Shown here piece by piece: positions 1-9,163 of a DNA stretch of 64,000 nt. Within the stretch, counting starts at the first letter, position 1. Each line of letters starts with the position of its first letter. Source of the DNA: Nostoc commune NIES-4072 (lineage in GTDB: Bacteria > Cyanobacteriota > Cyanobacteriia > Cyanobacteriales > Nostocaceae). The position numbers and the translations under genes were made by a program. The notes under the pieces are model-generated. The model had not been told where the DNA came from and made no database searches. It saw only the letters and a program-made list of their open reading frames with translations. The DNA is taken from positions 3,934,037-3,998,036 of the forward strand of contig NZ_BDUD01000001.1 of the NCBI RefSeq assembly GCF_003113895.1, read 5' to 3'.

Positions 1-1104
1 GCTAATTTCTGTTTGGGGATTTCTCAGAAAATCTTTCCAAGTCGGTGGCACTGCTGCTGGATTCTGACAAATTACAGGTAAGGAAACCGCACAAGGATAT
101 TTATCTTCAATACCATGTAATTTTTCCCTTGATTCTCGTACTGCTAAGTACATAGACTCACCACTGGAAAATTTTTTGAGGAAATTCTTTAAAAATTCTT
201 GTGCTACTAAGTCTTGCACTGCCTCCCGCATAACGATAATTTGTGGTATGTGCAAGTCTTCTAATTGATGTGCTAGTCCTAGTCCATCACAAGAATTAAA
301 AATCGCTAACTGCAACCCTTTGCTGACAGCTTTTAAAAGACCATACTTTAGTTCATCAATTGTCAAGCAATCTGTTTTATTAATATAAATATTGCCACTC
401 TTACCATCCTCAAGGCTCTCACTATGACCTGCAAAAAATAAAATGTCCCAGTCTTGTTCCCAAATTTGTTCATTTAACTGGCTGCGCTGTGGTTCTACCA
501 GAAAAGTTGTTTCTGCATCTGGTAACATCTCCAATAGCTCTCGATCTTTATCAATTAAGATTCCTTCACTATTACCCAGAATTGCTAAGATTTTTACCTT
601 CCCTCTAATAATACTTGTCTTTGATTTTGCCAGATATTCATACTCTGGTGCGCTTAAGGCAACTTCTGCTTGAGAGTAATCCTCAAACAAATCCCATAAA
701 TTCCACGGGAGACGACGTAGCCAAATGTCACTCGTTTTGATTAGTACGCGAACTGTATCATCTAATGTTAGCTGTTTGAGTAATTTCTCTTTAAGTAGGC
801 GAAACGAGTTACAGTTGAGCCAACTATTCATTTGCTGACCTAACTTTTCGTTTAACTCGCGGCATTTTTTAAGATGCTCACTAAGAGAACTTCCGACATG
901 AATGTTCACAGGTGTAAGGCGAAAATTTGATAAACTGCGATAGGTTATTCGCCAAAGCTCATAATCTGCAATAATCTCTGGGTTTGGGGTCAGATAGCCT
1001 TGAACTTCTATACTGGCGCGATCGCCTTCTGCCCCAATTTCGAGTGTGACTTTTACTCCCTGGCTCAAATCACCATCTAGCTTCAACACAACCAACTTCT
1101 GCAT
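1..1104 (-). CDS. CHAT-domain protein, 3' end cut by window edge
   Basis: The minus strand is open from an ATG at 1104 to the window edge, giving 368 residues without a stop. The N-terminal part (about 1-180) looks like the effector-type region that precedes CHAT in many cyanobacterial proteins. The second half carries the CHAT (caspase-like, HetF-associated) signature: 'ILFFAGHSES' with the putative catalytic His at residue 227 and 'AIFNSCDGLG' with the putative Cys at residue 272. Both dyad residues are present, so proteolytic activity is plausible but not shown. Family members of this layout often continue into a CHASE2 domain and membrane helices, which would lie outside the window. The gene follows the DUF1822 and sigma-like genes on the same strand, 26 bp after the DUF1822 stop, so the three probably form one operon. 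Substrate and role are unknown. Confidence 0.85.
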   Translation of the reverse strand, partial: MQKLVVLKLDGDLSQGVKVTLEIGAEGDRASIEVQGYLTPNPEIIADYELWRITYRSLSNFRLTPVNIHVGSSLSEHLKKCRELNEKLGQQMNSWLNCNSFRLLKEKLLKQLTLDDTVRVLIKTSDIWLRRLPWNLWDLFEDYSQAEVALSAPEYEYLAKSKTSIIRGKVKILAILGNSEGILIDKDRELLEMLPDAETTFLVEPQRSQLNEQIWEQDWDILFFAGHSESLEDGKSGNIYINKTDCLTIDELKYGLLKAVSKGLQLAIFNSCDGLGLAHQLEDLHIPQIIVMREAVQDLVAQEFLKNFLKKFSSGESMYLAVRESREKLHGIEDKYPCAVSLPVICQNPAAVPPTWKDFLRNPQTEIS

Positions 1105-1130
1105 GGGTAGGAATCAACCAATGTATGTGT

Positions 1131-2048
1131 TTAAACAACAAAATTTTCAATAATATTAGTATTTCCCAATTCTAAGTTAACGCTAAAACGTTCTCCTCTT
1201 TGAGCATTAAACTCTAGTGTTACATGAGTACTGCCACTTCTAGCCTGTGCTTCCATAACATTAGTACCTTTCTCATCTAACACTTTAATGATAAGATTGT
1301 TAGGTAAGTAGTCTTGCTGATTGGATGGATGCACCTGCAATTTCAGTTGGATTTCTATAGAATCTTTTGGCGTGAGTGTAACAACTAATGCCAGCGATCG
1401 CCCCGGAAGTTCTATCCCCATGTCAATCAGCTTACCCCGCGTCACTCCGTTTCGATAACGAAAAGCTAATTGTGGTGTTTTTGATGCTAAAATTTTTTCT
1501 ATCGGCTGCCAACCTGCATCAATTACATTTTGTAACCAGTAACTCAACTTGACTTCCGTGGTCTTGCTTTCAAGTGAGTCAATATATGCAAGTAAATCCT
1601 CAATAGTCTGTAACTCATTAAATAAAAGTTCACCAGCTTTTACTGTTTTAGTAAACCCGATTAAAGTTGCTTGTTGATGTTCTATGTCTAGCTCAACTAC
1701 AACTACGCCGATTCTATCATCCGGGACTTCTGGTGGAATATAGCAGAGATTACCAGGGCTTGCAGGGCGGCATTCTAAGTAACCCAATCCACTCAACTTG
1801 AGGTCTGCTACATCTGCATAATAGCGCATGGCAGAATTCCAACTATCGCTAGCCTTTGGGTCTGTGGCAATGTTCATCATTTCCATGTAATCATTTACCG
1901 CACATACAGCCAATGTATTAAGATATACCTGCTTTTTCTTTTCTGGTGTTACCTGTTCATCAGCAAAAAAGCCTGCTATCTTTAGTGCTGCTTGGGTAAT
2001 AGCTACCGGAATAGATTTTTCTACTAAGTTTTTAGTGCTATGAATCAT
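1131..2048 (-). CDS. DUF1822 family protein
   Basis: This 305-residue protein matches the cyanobacterial DUF1822 pattern. It has an N-terminal 'PITQAALKIAGFFADEQ' segment followed by 'QVYLNTLAVCAVNDYMEMM', and its total length is typical. No signal peptide or membrane segment is evident. DUF1822 proteins have no established function. In cyanobacterial genomes they recur beside CHAT/CHASE2 genes and sigma-70-like genes, as here. It lies 49 bp downstream of the sigma-like gene and 26 bp upstream of the CHAT gene on the same strand, which suggests co-transcription. A role in an intracellular signalling or protease-regulation module is inference from neighbours only. Confidence 0.85.
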   Translation of the reverse strand: MIHSTKNLVEKSIPVAITQAALKIAGFFADEQVTPEKKKQVYLNTLAVCAVNDYMEMMNIATDPKASDSWNSAMRYYADVADLKLSGLGYLECRPASPGNLCYIPPEVPDDRIGVVVVELDIEHQQATLIGFTKTVKAGELLFNELQTIEDLLAYIDSLESKTTEVKLSYWLQNVIDAGWQPIEKILASKTPQLAFRYRNGVTRGKLIDMGIELPGRSLALVVTLTPKDSIEIQLKLQVHPSNQQDYLPNNLIIKVLDEKGTNVMEAQARSGSTHVTLEFNAQRGERFSVNLELGNTNIIENFVV

Positions 2049-2097
2049 AAGTTTCCTTCCATTTTATAGATAACCTTCTACTTTAGATATCTCTGCC

Positions 2098-2751
2098 TTA
2101 ATTCCAAATTTCGTGATACCCTTGCCTAAGAGCAAAATTCCGTAAGCGAGGTAAGCATTCACGTTTATAGAAGTTGGGCGCAGTTGATAGAGGTAAATTG
2201 AATTCCTCTGCAATGTTTTTCCAGGGAGTTTCTGGAGGTAGGCGTCGCAGGATTAATATTTGGCAAGTTACCTCAGGGCGTCCTTTAACATGGGTGCTAA
2301 CTAAGTCATTGTCTGGATCTGTAAAAGCCCATTGGTAAGTCTCTTCCAAAATTGGTGGAATATCAGCTGCTGCTGGCAAGTTTTCGATTACTCCGGTTGT
2401 ATTTTCAATTTCCAAGCTAAATAGGGGAATAGTCTTAGCTTGAATTTGGGCTTCTCTAGAGCGAAAATCTTGCAGTCGCCACTTGAGACAATTGTCGAGC
2501 CAGGTGATCACACTACAACTCTCCGGGTTATACTGCTCTGGGTTCCGGCAAAAATATAACCAAGTTTGTTGCAAAGCATCATTATAGTAAGGTGTGTTCT
2601 CTTTCCAGAGTTTGCCCGATTTCATTACAACTCTAACTATCTCACTAAGTTTTTGCCGCCGCATCAAACTTTTTGCTGGATGCGAACAAGCTTGAGCAAC
2701 GAGATGTTGGAGTTGTAGGTTTAGATTGCTTACCGTGTGGACATTTGTCAT
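2098..2751 (-). CDS. Sigma-70 family-like protein
   Basis: This 217-residue protein resembles the short cyanobacterial sigma-70-like proteins found upstream of DUF1822/CHAT genes. The central segment 'YYNDALQQTWLYFCRNPEQY' followed by 'WLDNCLKWRLQDFR' corresponds to sigma region 2. The C-terminal part 'PPETPWKNIAEEFNLPLST' resembles a region 4 helix-turn-helix. It is shorter than group 1-2 sigma factors, and whether it binds core polymerase is untested. As first gene of the minus-strand trio it may regulate that trio or the divergent TpsB gene, with 436 bp between the two starts. That regulatory link is inference. Confidence 0.75.
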   Translation of the reverse strand: MTNVHTVSNLNLQLQHLVAQACSHPAKSLMRRQKLSEIVRVVMKSGKLWKENTPYYNDALQQTWLYFCRNPEQYNPESCSVITWLDNCLKWRLQDFRSREAQIQAKTIPLFSLEIENTTGVIENLPAAADIPPILEETYQWAFTDPDNDLVSTHVKGRPEVTCQILILRRLPPETPWKNIAEEFNLPLSTAPNFYKRECLPRLRNFALRQGYHEIWN

Positions 2752-3187
2752 AGAAAATCTCCTGATGAAATACTTGCAGAAGTAGTCTAGAGATGCCTCT
2801 GACTGTTTAAATTTCTAATACCCGAATCCATAACTTGATGTTTAATACCTAGATTATTAAAGCTTATTATCTAGTTATCAAACTCAAGTTCAAGTTTTTC
2901 GCAGAAATTCATAAAAAGTTTTCTGACCAGTATTCCATCGCGGGACTTAGACAAAATTAAATGTTGGGTTACTCTGCGGGACGGTATTGGGGTTACTTCT
3001 GGAAAAAACCAGTATTTCTCCTGACGGCAGTTGTAAAAAATACAGCGAATATTTATATGAAATGATATAACACCCGTTACATTCAAGTATCGGGGCTTAA
3101 TTAGATAACTAGTCATGCAACATAAATTATCTAATTAGGTAAGGGAATTATTAATAGTGAAATGTCTTAAAAAGTGGCTAAGTGTTT
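2752..3187. other. Divergent intergenic region
   Basis: This AT-rich spacer lies between the minus-strand sigma-like gene and the plus-strand TpsB gene and must hold promoters for both directions. I see no convincing repeat, RNA or operator. A minus-strand reading frame at 2871-3116 (81 codons) has no recognisable family, no clear ribosome-binding site and atypical composition, so I do not call it a gene. Confidence 0.5.
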
Positions 3188-5008
3188 ATGCGTATATATT
3201 TAAATATGAAGAAAGAATCAATAATTAAGTATACGCAAAAACAGCAACTGATTCGTAAACTTCGCATAGCAACACTAAAACCTTTAACATTCGGCTTTGT
3301 TGTAGCAGCAGTATTGTGCAACTATGATCGGATGATGTCTACAAAGGGCTGCGCCTACGCCCAAACTTCTAATCCTCAAAGGTTACCGCCTGGCCGGATA
3401 GAAGATAGCCCTGTTATTCCCTTACCTCCGGATATACTACCACAGCCATCAGATCAGAATCAATTACTTCCTTCGCCACAACTACCCGATCAGCCAACTA
3501 TAGGAGAGGATGATTCTAATGCCAAATTCCGAGTTGATCGCATTGAAGTTGTTGGCAGTACAGTTTTTCAACCAAAAGATTTTGCCGCGATTACGGCTCC
3601 CTTTGTGGGACGGGAAGTATCGTTTGCAGAATTGTTGCAAGTCAAAGATGCCATTAGCAAGCTTTACACTGATAACGGCTATGTAACTACTGGCGCTCTA
3701 ATTACACCGCAGACATTAGAAGCTGGAGTCATTAAAATTCAGGTAGTCGAAGGCAGTTTGCAAGAAATTAAAATCGTTGGCAATCGGCGATTGCGTAGTC
3801 AATATATTCGCGATCGCATCCGGCTCGGTGCTGGTCAACCCCTGAATGTACCGCACTTAATAGAAAAACTGCAACTGCTTCGCCTTGATCCGCGCATTCA
3901 AAACCTATCAGCTGAGTTGCAGATGGGTGTACGTCCCGGAACCAATATATTGCAAGTCGAGGTTAAAGAAGCCGATACTTTTTCGCTGACAACAACTTTA
4001 GATAATGGGCGATCGCCTAGTGTTGGCAGTTTTCGCCGGGGTGTGAATCTGCAAGAAGCCAATCTACTGGGCTTTGGTGATACTCTCAGTGTAGGATACG
4101 CCAATACCGATGGCAGTAATACAATCAATCTGAATTATACACTGCCAATTAATGCTCGCAATGGCACTGTATCCTTTGGTTTTAACCAAGGGTGGAACCG
4201 CGTAATTGAAAAACCATTCAGCGTCCTTGATATTCAGTCAAACAGTAGGTCTTACGAATTCGGTTATCGGCAACCATTAGTGCAAAAGTCAACTCAGGAA
4301 TTAGCAGTGGGGCTATCCTTCTCACGCCAAGAAAGCCAAACAGAGTTAGGTCTTGATAATATTGGTGGGTTTCCTTTATCGCCCGGTGCAGATACCAACG
4401 GAAAAACTAAGATTTCCGCCCTACGTTTTATCCAAGAGTATACCCAACGCAGCAATAAACAAGTTTTTGCAGCGCGATCGCAATTTAGCATCGGGGTAGA
4501 TTGGTTCGATGCCAATGTCAATAAAGATGCCCCAGATAGCCGCTTTTTTGCTTGGCGAGGACAGGCGCAGTGGGTGCGGCAATTCGCACCAGACACTCTG
4601 TTATTAGTTAGAGGTGATTTACAACTAGCAGCAGATTCCCTCGTACCTTTAGAGCAATTTGGTCTTGGTGGACAGCTAAGTGTCCGGGGTTATCGCCAGG
4701 ATGCATTACTAACAGACAATGGTATGTTGTTTTCGGCTGAATTTCGATTGCCGATTGTGCGTGCTTCTAAGCTTGGAGGAGTGCTACAACTGACACCATT
4801 TATTGACGTGGGCAAAGGCTGGAATAGCAAGGGCGACAATCCATCATCTAGTACGTTGGTAGGTACTGGGCTAGGACTGCTATGGCAACAGAGCGATAAA
4901 TTCTCAGCTAGGCTGGATTGGGGCATTCCCCTGATATCGGTAGACGGTGAAAAGCGATCGCTCCAAGAGAATGGGCTATACTTCTCACTCAGCTATTCAC
5001 CGTTTTAA
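3188..5008 (+). CDS. Two-partner secretion outer-membrane transporter (TpsB/ShlB/FhaC family)
   Basis: The protein is about 606 residues, the usual TpsB size. An N-terminal export signal ends near 'GCAYAQ'. A proline-rich linker follows ('RLPPGRIEDSPVIPLPP'), then a POTRA domain ('FRVDRIEVVGSTVF' through 'GVIKIQVVEGSLQEIKIVG', roughly 105-195) and a C-terminal beta-barrel from about residue 270 with amphipathic strands, an 'LGGQLSVRGYRQD' segment (the conserved RGY/VRGY region) and a terminal aromatic strand ending in SPF. The reading frame opens with GTG at 3182. The ATG at 3188 is preferred, and an ATG at 3206 is also possible. TpsB proteins thread an exoprotein (TpsA) across the outer membrane, but no TpsA gene is visible in the window. 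The exported CHAT, DUF928 and CHASE2-kinase genes downstream recur around cyanobacterial TpsB genes. Confidence 0.9.
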   Translation: MRIYLNMKKESIIKYTQKQQLIRKLRIATLKPLTFGFVVAAVLCNYDRMMSTKGCAYAQTSNPQRLPPGRIEDSPVIPLPPDILPQPSDQNQLLPSPQLPDQPTIGEDDSNAKFRVDRIEVVGSTVFQPKDFAAITAPFVGREVSFAELLQVKDAISKLYTDNGYVTTGALITPQTLEAGVIKIQVVEGSLQEIKIVGNRRLRSQYIRDRIRLGAGQPLNVPHLIEKLQLLRLDPRIQNLSAELQMGVRPGTNILQVEVKEADTFSLTTTLDNGRSPSVGSFRRGVNLQEANLLGFGDTLSVGYANTDGSNTINLNYTLPINARNGTVSFGFNQGWNRVIEKPFSVLDIQSNSRSYEFGYRQPLVQKSTQELAVGLSFSRQESQTELGLDNIGGFPLSPGADTNGKTKISALRFIQEYTQRSNKQVFAARSQFSIGVDWFDANVNKDAPDSRFFAWRGQAQWVRQFAPDTLLLVRGDLQLAADSLVPLEQFGLGGQLSVRGYRQDALLTDNGMLFSAEFRLPIVRASKLGGVLQLTPFIDVGKGWNSKGDNPSSSTLVGTGLGLLWQQSDKFSARLDWGIPLISVDGEKRSLQENGLYFSLSYSPF

Positions 5009-5392
5009 ACAGATTGCAATCAGCTTTCTACCTTTTAAAATCGATGCCATTGAGGGAATACTAAGTTTGCACCATAAATAGAAACTAGTTTATGAAAGTA
5101 ATTTCTCTTTGGTTAGATTTGGTTAATCACATATTGGCAAGTGTCATGCTGCTGTCATTAAGAATTATCTTCTTTGGGAACAGCCATGCTAAATACATTG
5201 TTGCTGGGTGAGAGGATTTTATATACCACTTGTGGTGCAATGTTGTTTTCATACCACTACTTATATTGTATGTGAATCCTCCCTCAACTGATAGCTGGCA
5301 TTATAAGTTGGGCATTATACATATAGTCATTTTCTAAACACTTGTGCTGTGACTAATTTTCAAACTAACTGCTCAATAATAAATAATTATTT
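5009..5392 (+). other. Intergenic region upstream of TPR-CHAT gene
   Basis: This 384-bp spacer holds no recognisable gene. The perfect palindrome AAATAATTATTT at 5381-5392 abuts the ATG of the downstream gene, and no purine-rich ribosome-binding site is visible there. A promoter for the CHAT-DUF928 genes is likely in this stretch, but I cannot assign boxes with confidence. Confidence 0.4.
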
Positions 5393-7939
5393 ATGGCTTT
5401 CCGAATTAAACAAACTCGTTGGCTATATGCCAGCCTGAGCATTTTAAGTTTGTGTTTAGCATTTACCATTACACCTGTAAAAGCATCTTCACCAATAACA
5501 ACCTCTGTTCTCGCTTCTGCCCAACCTGTTAACAGCCTAGAACAAGGACGAAACTTTTACCAATTGGGAAGTTTTGCAGAAGCTATCAAGGTTTGGCAAA
5601 CGGCAGCACAACAGTATCATAATCAAGGCGATCGCACCAACGAAGCTCTAAGTTTAAGTTACCTCTCATTGGCACAACAAGAACTAAACCAATGGGAAGT
5701 AGCTAAACAATCTATCGAAGAAAGTATAAAAATTTTGCAAACGGTTAGACCGTCTGCCGATACGATTATCTGGGCGCAAATACTGAATACTCAAGGAAAT
5801 TTACAACTACATACAGACAAAACTGAAGCCGCCTTAGAAACTTGGCAACAAGCTCAAAAATATTATGAGCAAGCAGGCGATAAAATGGGCAGCATAGGCA
5901 GTCAAATTAACCAGGCACAAGCTTTACAAACTTTAGGATTTTATCGCCGCTCGAAACAACAATTGGAGGTGTTAACGCAAAACTTAGCAGCAATGCCAGA
6001 TTCGGAAATCAAAGTTAGTGGGTTGCGATCGCTAGGTTTAGCTTTGCAGGCGATCGGTGATAATAAAAGCCAGCAAGTTTTAGAACAAAGTTTAGCCACA
6101 GCGAACAAAATTGTCGCTAAAACTCAGTTAAGTTCTATTCTTTCGAGTCTAGGGAAAGTTGCCTCTGACTTACTCGATCCAGAAGCAGCATTAAATTATT
6201 TTGAAGATGCCCAAACAGCAGCTACGAACCCGAATGAAGCTTTACAAGCGCGTTTAGCTCGTTTCAAATTATTGGTAGATTATAACAAACTAGAATATGC
6301 AATTCCCCTCGCGCCTCAATTACGACAACAGTTGTCAGAACTAGCACCCAGTCATAGTTCCCTTAATGCAGCGATTAATTTTGTAGCAACCTTGAATCGC
6401 TTAGAAAACCCCGATCAAGTTTTACCAAGTAAAGATTTGGCACAACTCATGGCAGACACAGTTAAGTCTGCCCAAAAAATTCAGGATGCAACCGCTCAAG
6501 CCTATGCACTGTATCAGTGGGCACAACTCTATGGTCGCAAAAAACAGTGGTCTGAGGCAAAGGAATTAGCCGAGAAATCCCTCAATATTGCTCGTCAACT
6601 CCAAGCTGACGATCTGATTGCTCAATCAGCATGGCAGGTCGGAAAGTTGTATAAGCAACAAGGCGATCGCTCCAAAGCAATTACAGCCTATACAGAAGCA
6701 GTTAAGTCATTAAAGGCACTGCGAGGCGATATGGTTGCTGTTAACCCCGATGTCCAATTTTCTTTCCGCGAAAGTGTGGAGCCTGTGTATCGGGAACTGG
6801 TGGGTTTACTTCTCGATGAGCAACCAACCCAGGCCGCATTGATGCAAGCGCGTGAATTGATTGAGTCACTCCAAATCGCCGAACTTGATAACTTTTTCCG
6901 CGAAGCTTGTTTAGATAAAGCCCAGCAGATTGACGAAGTTGACCCCACAGCAACAGTTATTTATCCGATTATCTTAAGCGATCGCTTAGGAGTAATTCTC
7001 GCTCACGCTGGACAACCACTGCGTTATTATGTCACTCAAAAATCTCAAGCTGAAATTGAGCAAACTTTAGATAAATTTCTAGTTGCTCTCAACCCAGTTT
7101 CAGACTCAAAAGTTCGGGATCAATTGTCCCAGCAGATTTATGACTGGCTGATTCAAAAAGCAGAAGTAGATCAAGCATTCATTGATACTAAGACACTAGT
7201 ATTTGTTTTGGATGGTCGATTGCGGAACATTCCAATGGCAGCCCTGTATGACGGTAATCGATATCTAATTGAGAAGTATGCTGTGGCGCTCTCACCAGGA
7301 TTGCAACTAATGGCGGCGCGATCGCTCTCTTCAAACCACATTGATGCGATTATCGGTGGTATTAGCCAATCTCGTGCTGGTTTTAGTGCCTTGCCATCTG
7401 TGGAATCAGAAGTAAAGGAAATTTCCCAAACGGTGCCATCTTCGATGTTACTGAACGAAAAATTTACAAGTCTTGCCCTGGCGGCTCATGTCAAATCAAG
7501 TAAGGCCAATGTTATTCATCTAGCAACCCACGGGCAATTTAGCTCTCGTCTCGAAAATACCTTTTTACTTACGTGGGATGGAGAACTTAATGTGAAGGAG
7601 CTATCCGAACTTCTCAAAAATCGTAGTGGTGATTCATCAAAAGCGATCGAATTATTAGTATTGAGTGCCTGCGATACTGCAACAGGAGACAATCACGCTG
7701 TTCTTGGACTAGCAGGCTTGGCTGTTAAATCCGGTGCGCGTTCCACCATTGCCACACTTTGGCCAGTCAAAGATAAGGCAGCCCAAATGCTCATGACTCG
7801 CTTCTATGACCAACTACGGCTACCCAGAATAACCAAAGCTGAAGCACTACGGCAAGCACAAATTAACCTGATTCGCCAAACTGATTTCCATGATCCGTTC
7901 TTTTGGTCTGCCTTTGTTTTAGTTGGAAACTGGCTGTAA
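5393..7939 (+). CDS. Exported TPR-CHAT domain protein
   Basis: This 848-residue protein starts with a Sec-type signal peptide (basic 'MAFRIKQTRW', hydrophobic 'LYASLSILSLCLAF', cleavage near 'VKASS'). Residues about 50-450 form TPR-like helical repeats, for example 'GDRTNEALSLSYLSLAQQEL' and 'GDRSKAITAYTEAVKSLKAL'. The C-terminal third is a CHAT peptidase-like domain: 'NVIHLATHGQFSSR' contains the putative catalytic His713 and 'LVLSACDTATGD' contains Cys760. It ends with the usual 'DPFFWSAFVLVGNWL' motif. The signal peptide places this caspase-like protein outside the cytoplasm, next to an outer-membrane TpsB transporter. CHAT plus TPR is a common cyanobacterial pairing (HetF is the best-known relative). 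Its target is unknown; cleavage or processing of secreted proteins is only a hypothesis. Confidence 0.9.
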   Translation: MAFRIKQTRWLYASLSILSLCLAFTITPVKASSPITTSVLASAQPVNSLEQGRNFYQLGSFAEAIKVWQTAAQQYHNQGDRTNEALSLSYLSLAQQELNQWEVAKQSIEESIKILQTVRPSADTIIWAQILNTQGNLQLHTDKTEAALETWQQAQKYYEQAGDKMGSIGSQINQAQALQTLGFYRRSKQQLEVLTQNLAAMPDSEIKVSGLRSLGLALQAIGDNKSQQVLEQSLATANKIVAKTQLSSILSSLGKVASDLLDPEAALNYFEDAQTAATNPNEALQARLARFKLLVDYNKLEYAIPLAPQLRQQLSELAPSHSSLNAAINFVATLNRLENPDQVLPSKDLAQLMADTVKSAQKIQDATAQAYALYQWAQLYGRKKQWSEAKELAEKSLNIARQLQADDLIAQSAWQVGKLYKQQGDRSKAITAYTEAVKSLKALRGDMVAVNPDVQFSFRESVEPVYRELVGLLLDEQPTQAALMQARELIESLQIAELDNFFREACLDKAQQIDEVDPTATVIYPIILSDRLGVILAHAGQPLRYYVTQKSQAEIEQTLDKFLVALNPVSDSKVRDQLSQQIYDWLIQKAEVDQAFIDTKTLVFVLDGRLRNIPMAALYDGNRYLIEKYAVALSPGLQLMAARSLSSNHIDAIIGGISQSRAGFSALPSVESEVKEISQTVPSSMLLNEKFTSLALAAHVKSSKANVIHLATHGQFSSRLENTFLLTWDGELNVKELSELLKNRSGDSSKAIELLVLSACDTATGDNHAVLGLAGLAVKSGARSTIATLWPVKDKAAQMLMTRFYDQLRLPRITKAEALRQAQINLIRQTDFHDPFFWSAFVLVGNWL

Positions 7940-8126
7940 TTACGTAATATTCCTGGCTGTATATACACAAAAAAAACATCTACTTTATGGAACTTCAGCC
8001 TACATTGGTATATAAATGCTAGTAAGCTTCCCTGCCCTGGCTAGTGTTTAGAAATATTCCCTAACTTTTTAGCGCAGTGATTTCATGTATTTTCTATCAC
8101 TGTTTAATGAAATGAGGTCAAACACA

Positions 8127-8981
8127 ATGAAACGTCGATATTTAACTAGTGCATTGAGCATCATTGCTCTGATAGCTAGCAGTACATGGGCTAGTGCCTA
8201 TGCTGTAACATTTACCCCACCTGTCAAAAATGGCGCTCCAAGCCAAGCAACAGGAGGAGCGTCCCGTGGCAACCTGTTTACCCCAACCAAAGGTAACAGC
8301 GCCCCTAGACAAGCAACAGGAGGAGCGTCTCGTGGCAACCTGTTTACCCCAACCAAAGGTAATAGCGCTCCAAACCAAGCATCTGGAGGCGCTTCCCGCG
8401 TTGGTACTTACTACTTGAATCCTTCGACTGTAGCAGTAGGAGGGCCCGCAGCGCTAATCGCACTTCTGCCCCAAAGCTTTTATGGCACAACAGTGTCTGA
8501 ACGCCCTACAATTTTGGTATACTTACCTACTTCTAATGCAGAAGAAGCTGTGTTCAGCCTCAAAGATGAAGCTGGCAATATACATTATCAAATGACCATT
8601 CCCGTTGCTCTTAAAGCTGGGGTGATCGCAGTCAAATTACCAGCTGATGCACCCGCTTTAGCAGTTGGTAAAAACTATCAGTGGTTTTTGGCACTGAAAG
8701 TGAACGGAACACTTGGCCCAAGTACACCTTACGTTGATGGTTGGATTCAGCGTATCCAGCCTACTGCTGAACTGGCAACAGCGATGCAGCAGAAAGATGC
8801 TTTAAAGCAAGCAGCAGCTTTCGGTAAAAACGGGGTCTGGTATGACTGTGTAGCAACAATGGCTGTGCTGCATACCGCCCAACCCAAAAATGCGGCTATT
8901 CTCAAGCAATGGGAGGAACTTCTTTCCTCAGTAAGCTTAAAGGATATTGCAACAGTTCCCTTTGTAACATCTGGGAATTAA
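8127..8981 (+). CDS. DUF928 domain protein, exported
   Basis: The start at 8127 (MKRRYLTSALSI) gives a clean signal peptide with cleavage near 'ASAYA'; the longer frame from 8085 would put extra residues before it. The mature N-terminus holds three copies of a 22-residue unit built on 'QATGGASRGNLFTPTKGNSAP'. The rest ('PSTVAVGGPAALIALLPQSFYGTTVSERPT' onward, cut here at family-level description) matches DUF928, a cyanobacterial family of roughly 230-300 residues found next to CHAT and CHASE2 genes. It probably lies in the periplasm or at the cell surface. No enzyme motif is apparent. It sits 187 bp after the TPR-CHAT gene on the same strand and may be co-expressed with it. Confidence 0.8.
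   Translation: MKRRYLTSALSIIALIASSTWASAYAVTFTPPVKNGAPSQATGGASRGNLFTPTKGNSAPRQATGGASRGNLFTPTKGNSAPNQASGGASRVGTYYLNPSTVAVGGPAALIALLPQSFYGTTVSERPTILVYLPTSNAEEAVFSLKDEAGNIHYQMTIPVALKAGVIAVKLPADAPALAVGKNYQWFLALKVNGTLGPSTPYVDGWIQRIQPTAELATAMQQKDALKQAAAFGKNGVWYDCVATMAVLHTAQPKNAAILKQWEELLSSVSLKDIATVPFVTSGN
8243..8390 (+). repeat. 66-bp in-frame tandem repeat inside DUF928 gene
   Basis: A 66-bp unit encoding 22 residues is present about 2.3 times with few mismatches. It starts around 'caagcaacaggaggagcg' and recurs 66 bp later, and the last partial copy is more diverged. The period is a multiple of three, so copy-number change would keep the frame. Confidence 0.8.
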
Positions 8982-8986
8982 GGACT

Positions 8987-9090
8987 GGGCAGTGGGAGCA
9001 GGGGAGGCAGGGGGCAGGGGGCAGGGAGCAAGGGAGAAGAGTTTTCCCCTCTTCCCAATGCCCAATGCCCAATGCCCAATGCCCAATCCC
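8987..9090 (+). repeat. G-rich tract plus CCCAATG heptamer tandem repeat
   Basis: Just after the DUF928 stop, 8987-9036 carries many runs of three to five G separated by CA/A spacers. It is followed at 9054-9081 by four perfect CCCAATG heptamers and a degenerate fifth. Such short tandemly repeated repetitive sequences are typical of Nostoc-type genomes. The G tract could form a quadruplex and the following C-rich heptamers could pair with it. It lies between DUF928 and the CHASE2 kinase gene. Confidence 0.85.
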
Positions 9091-9163
9091 CAATTTCAGA
9101 CAAGTGTTACTGGAGTAAAACTGACGAATACTAATCAATATTATTTAAGCCTCTGGCGAAATT

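Noticed and set aside
443..673. Plus-strand frame over the CHAT gene
   Set aside because: It lies antisense to a gene with clear CHAT motifs and has no family features of its own.
2871..3116. Minus-strand frame of 81 codons between the sigma-like and TpsB genes
   Set aside because: No recognisable family, no clear ribosome-binding site, and composition like non-coding DNA.
8142..8418. Frames on both strands over the DUF928 repeat
   Set aside because: They arise from the 66-bp repeat read in other frames.
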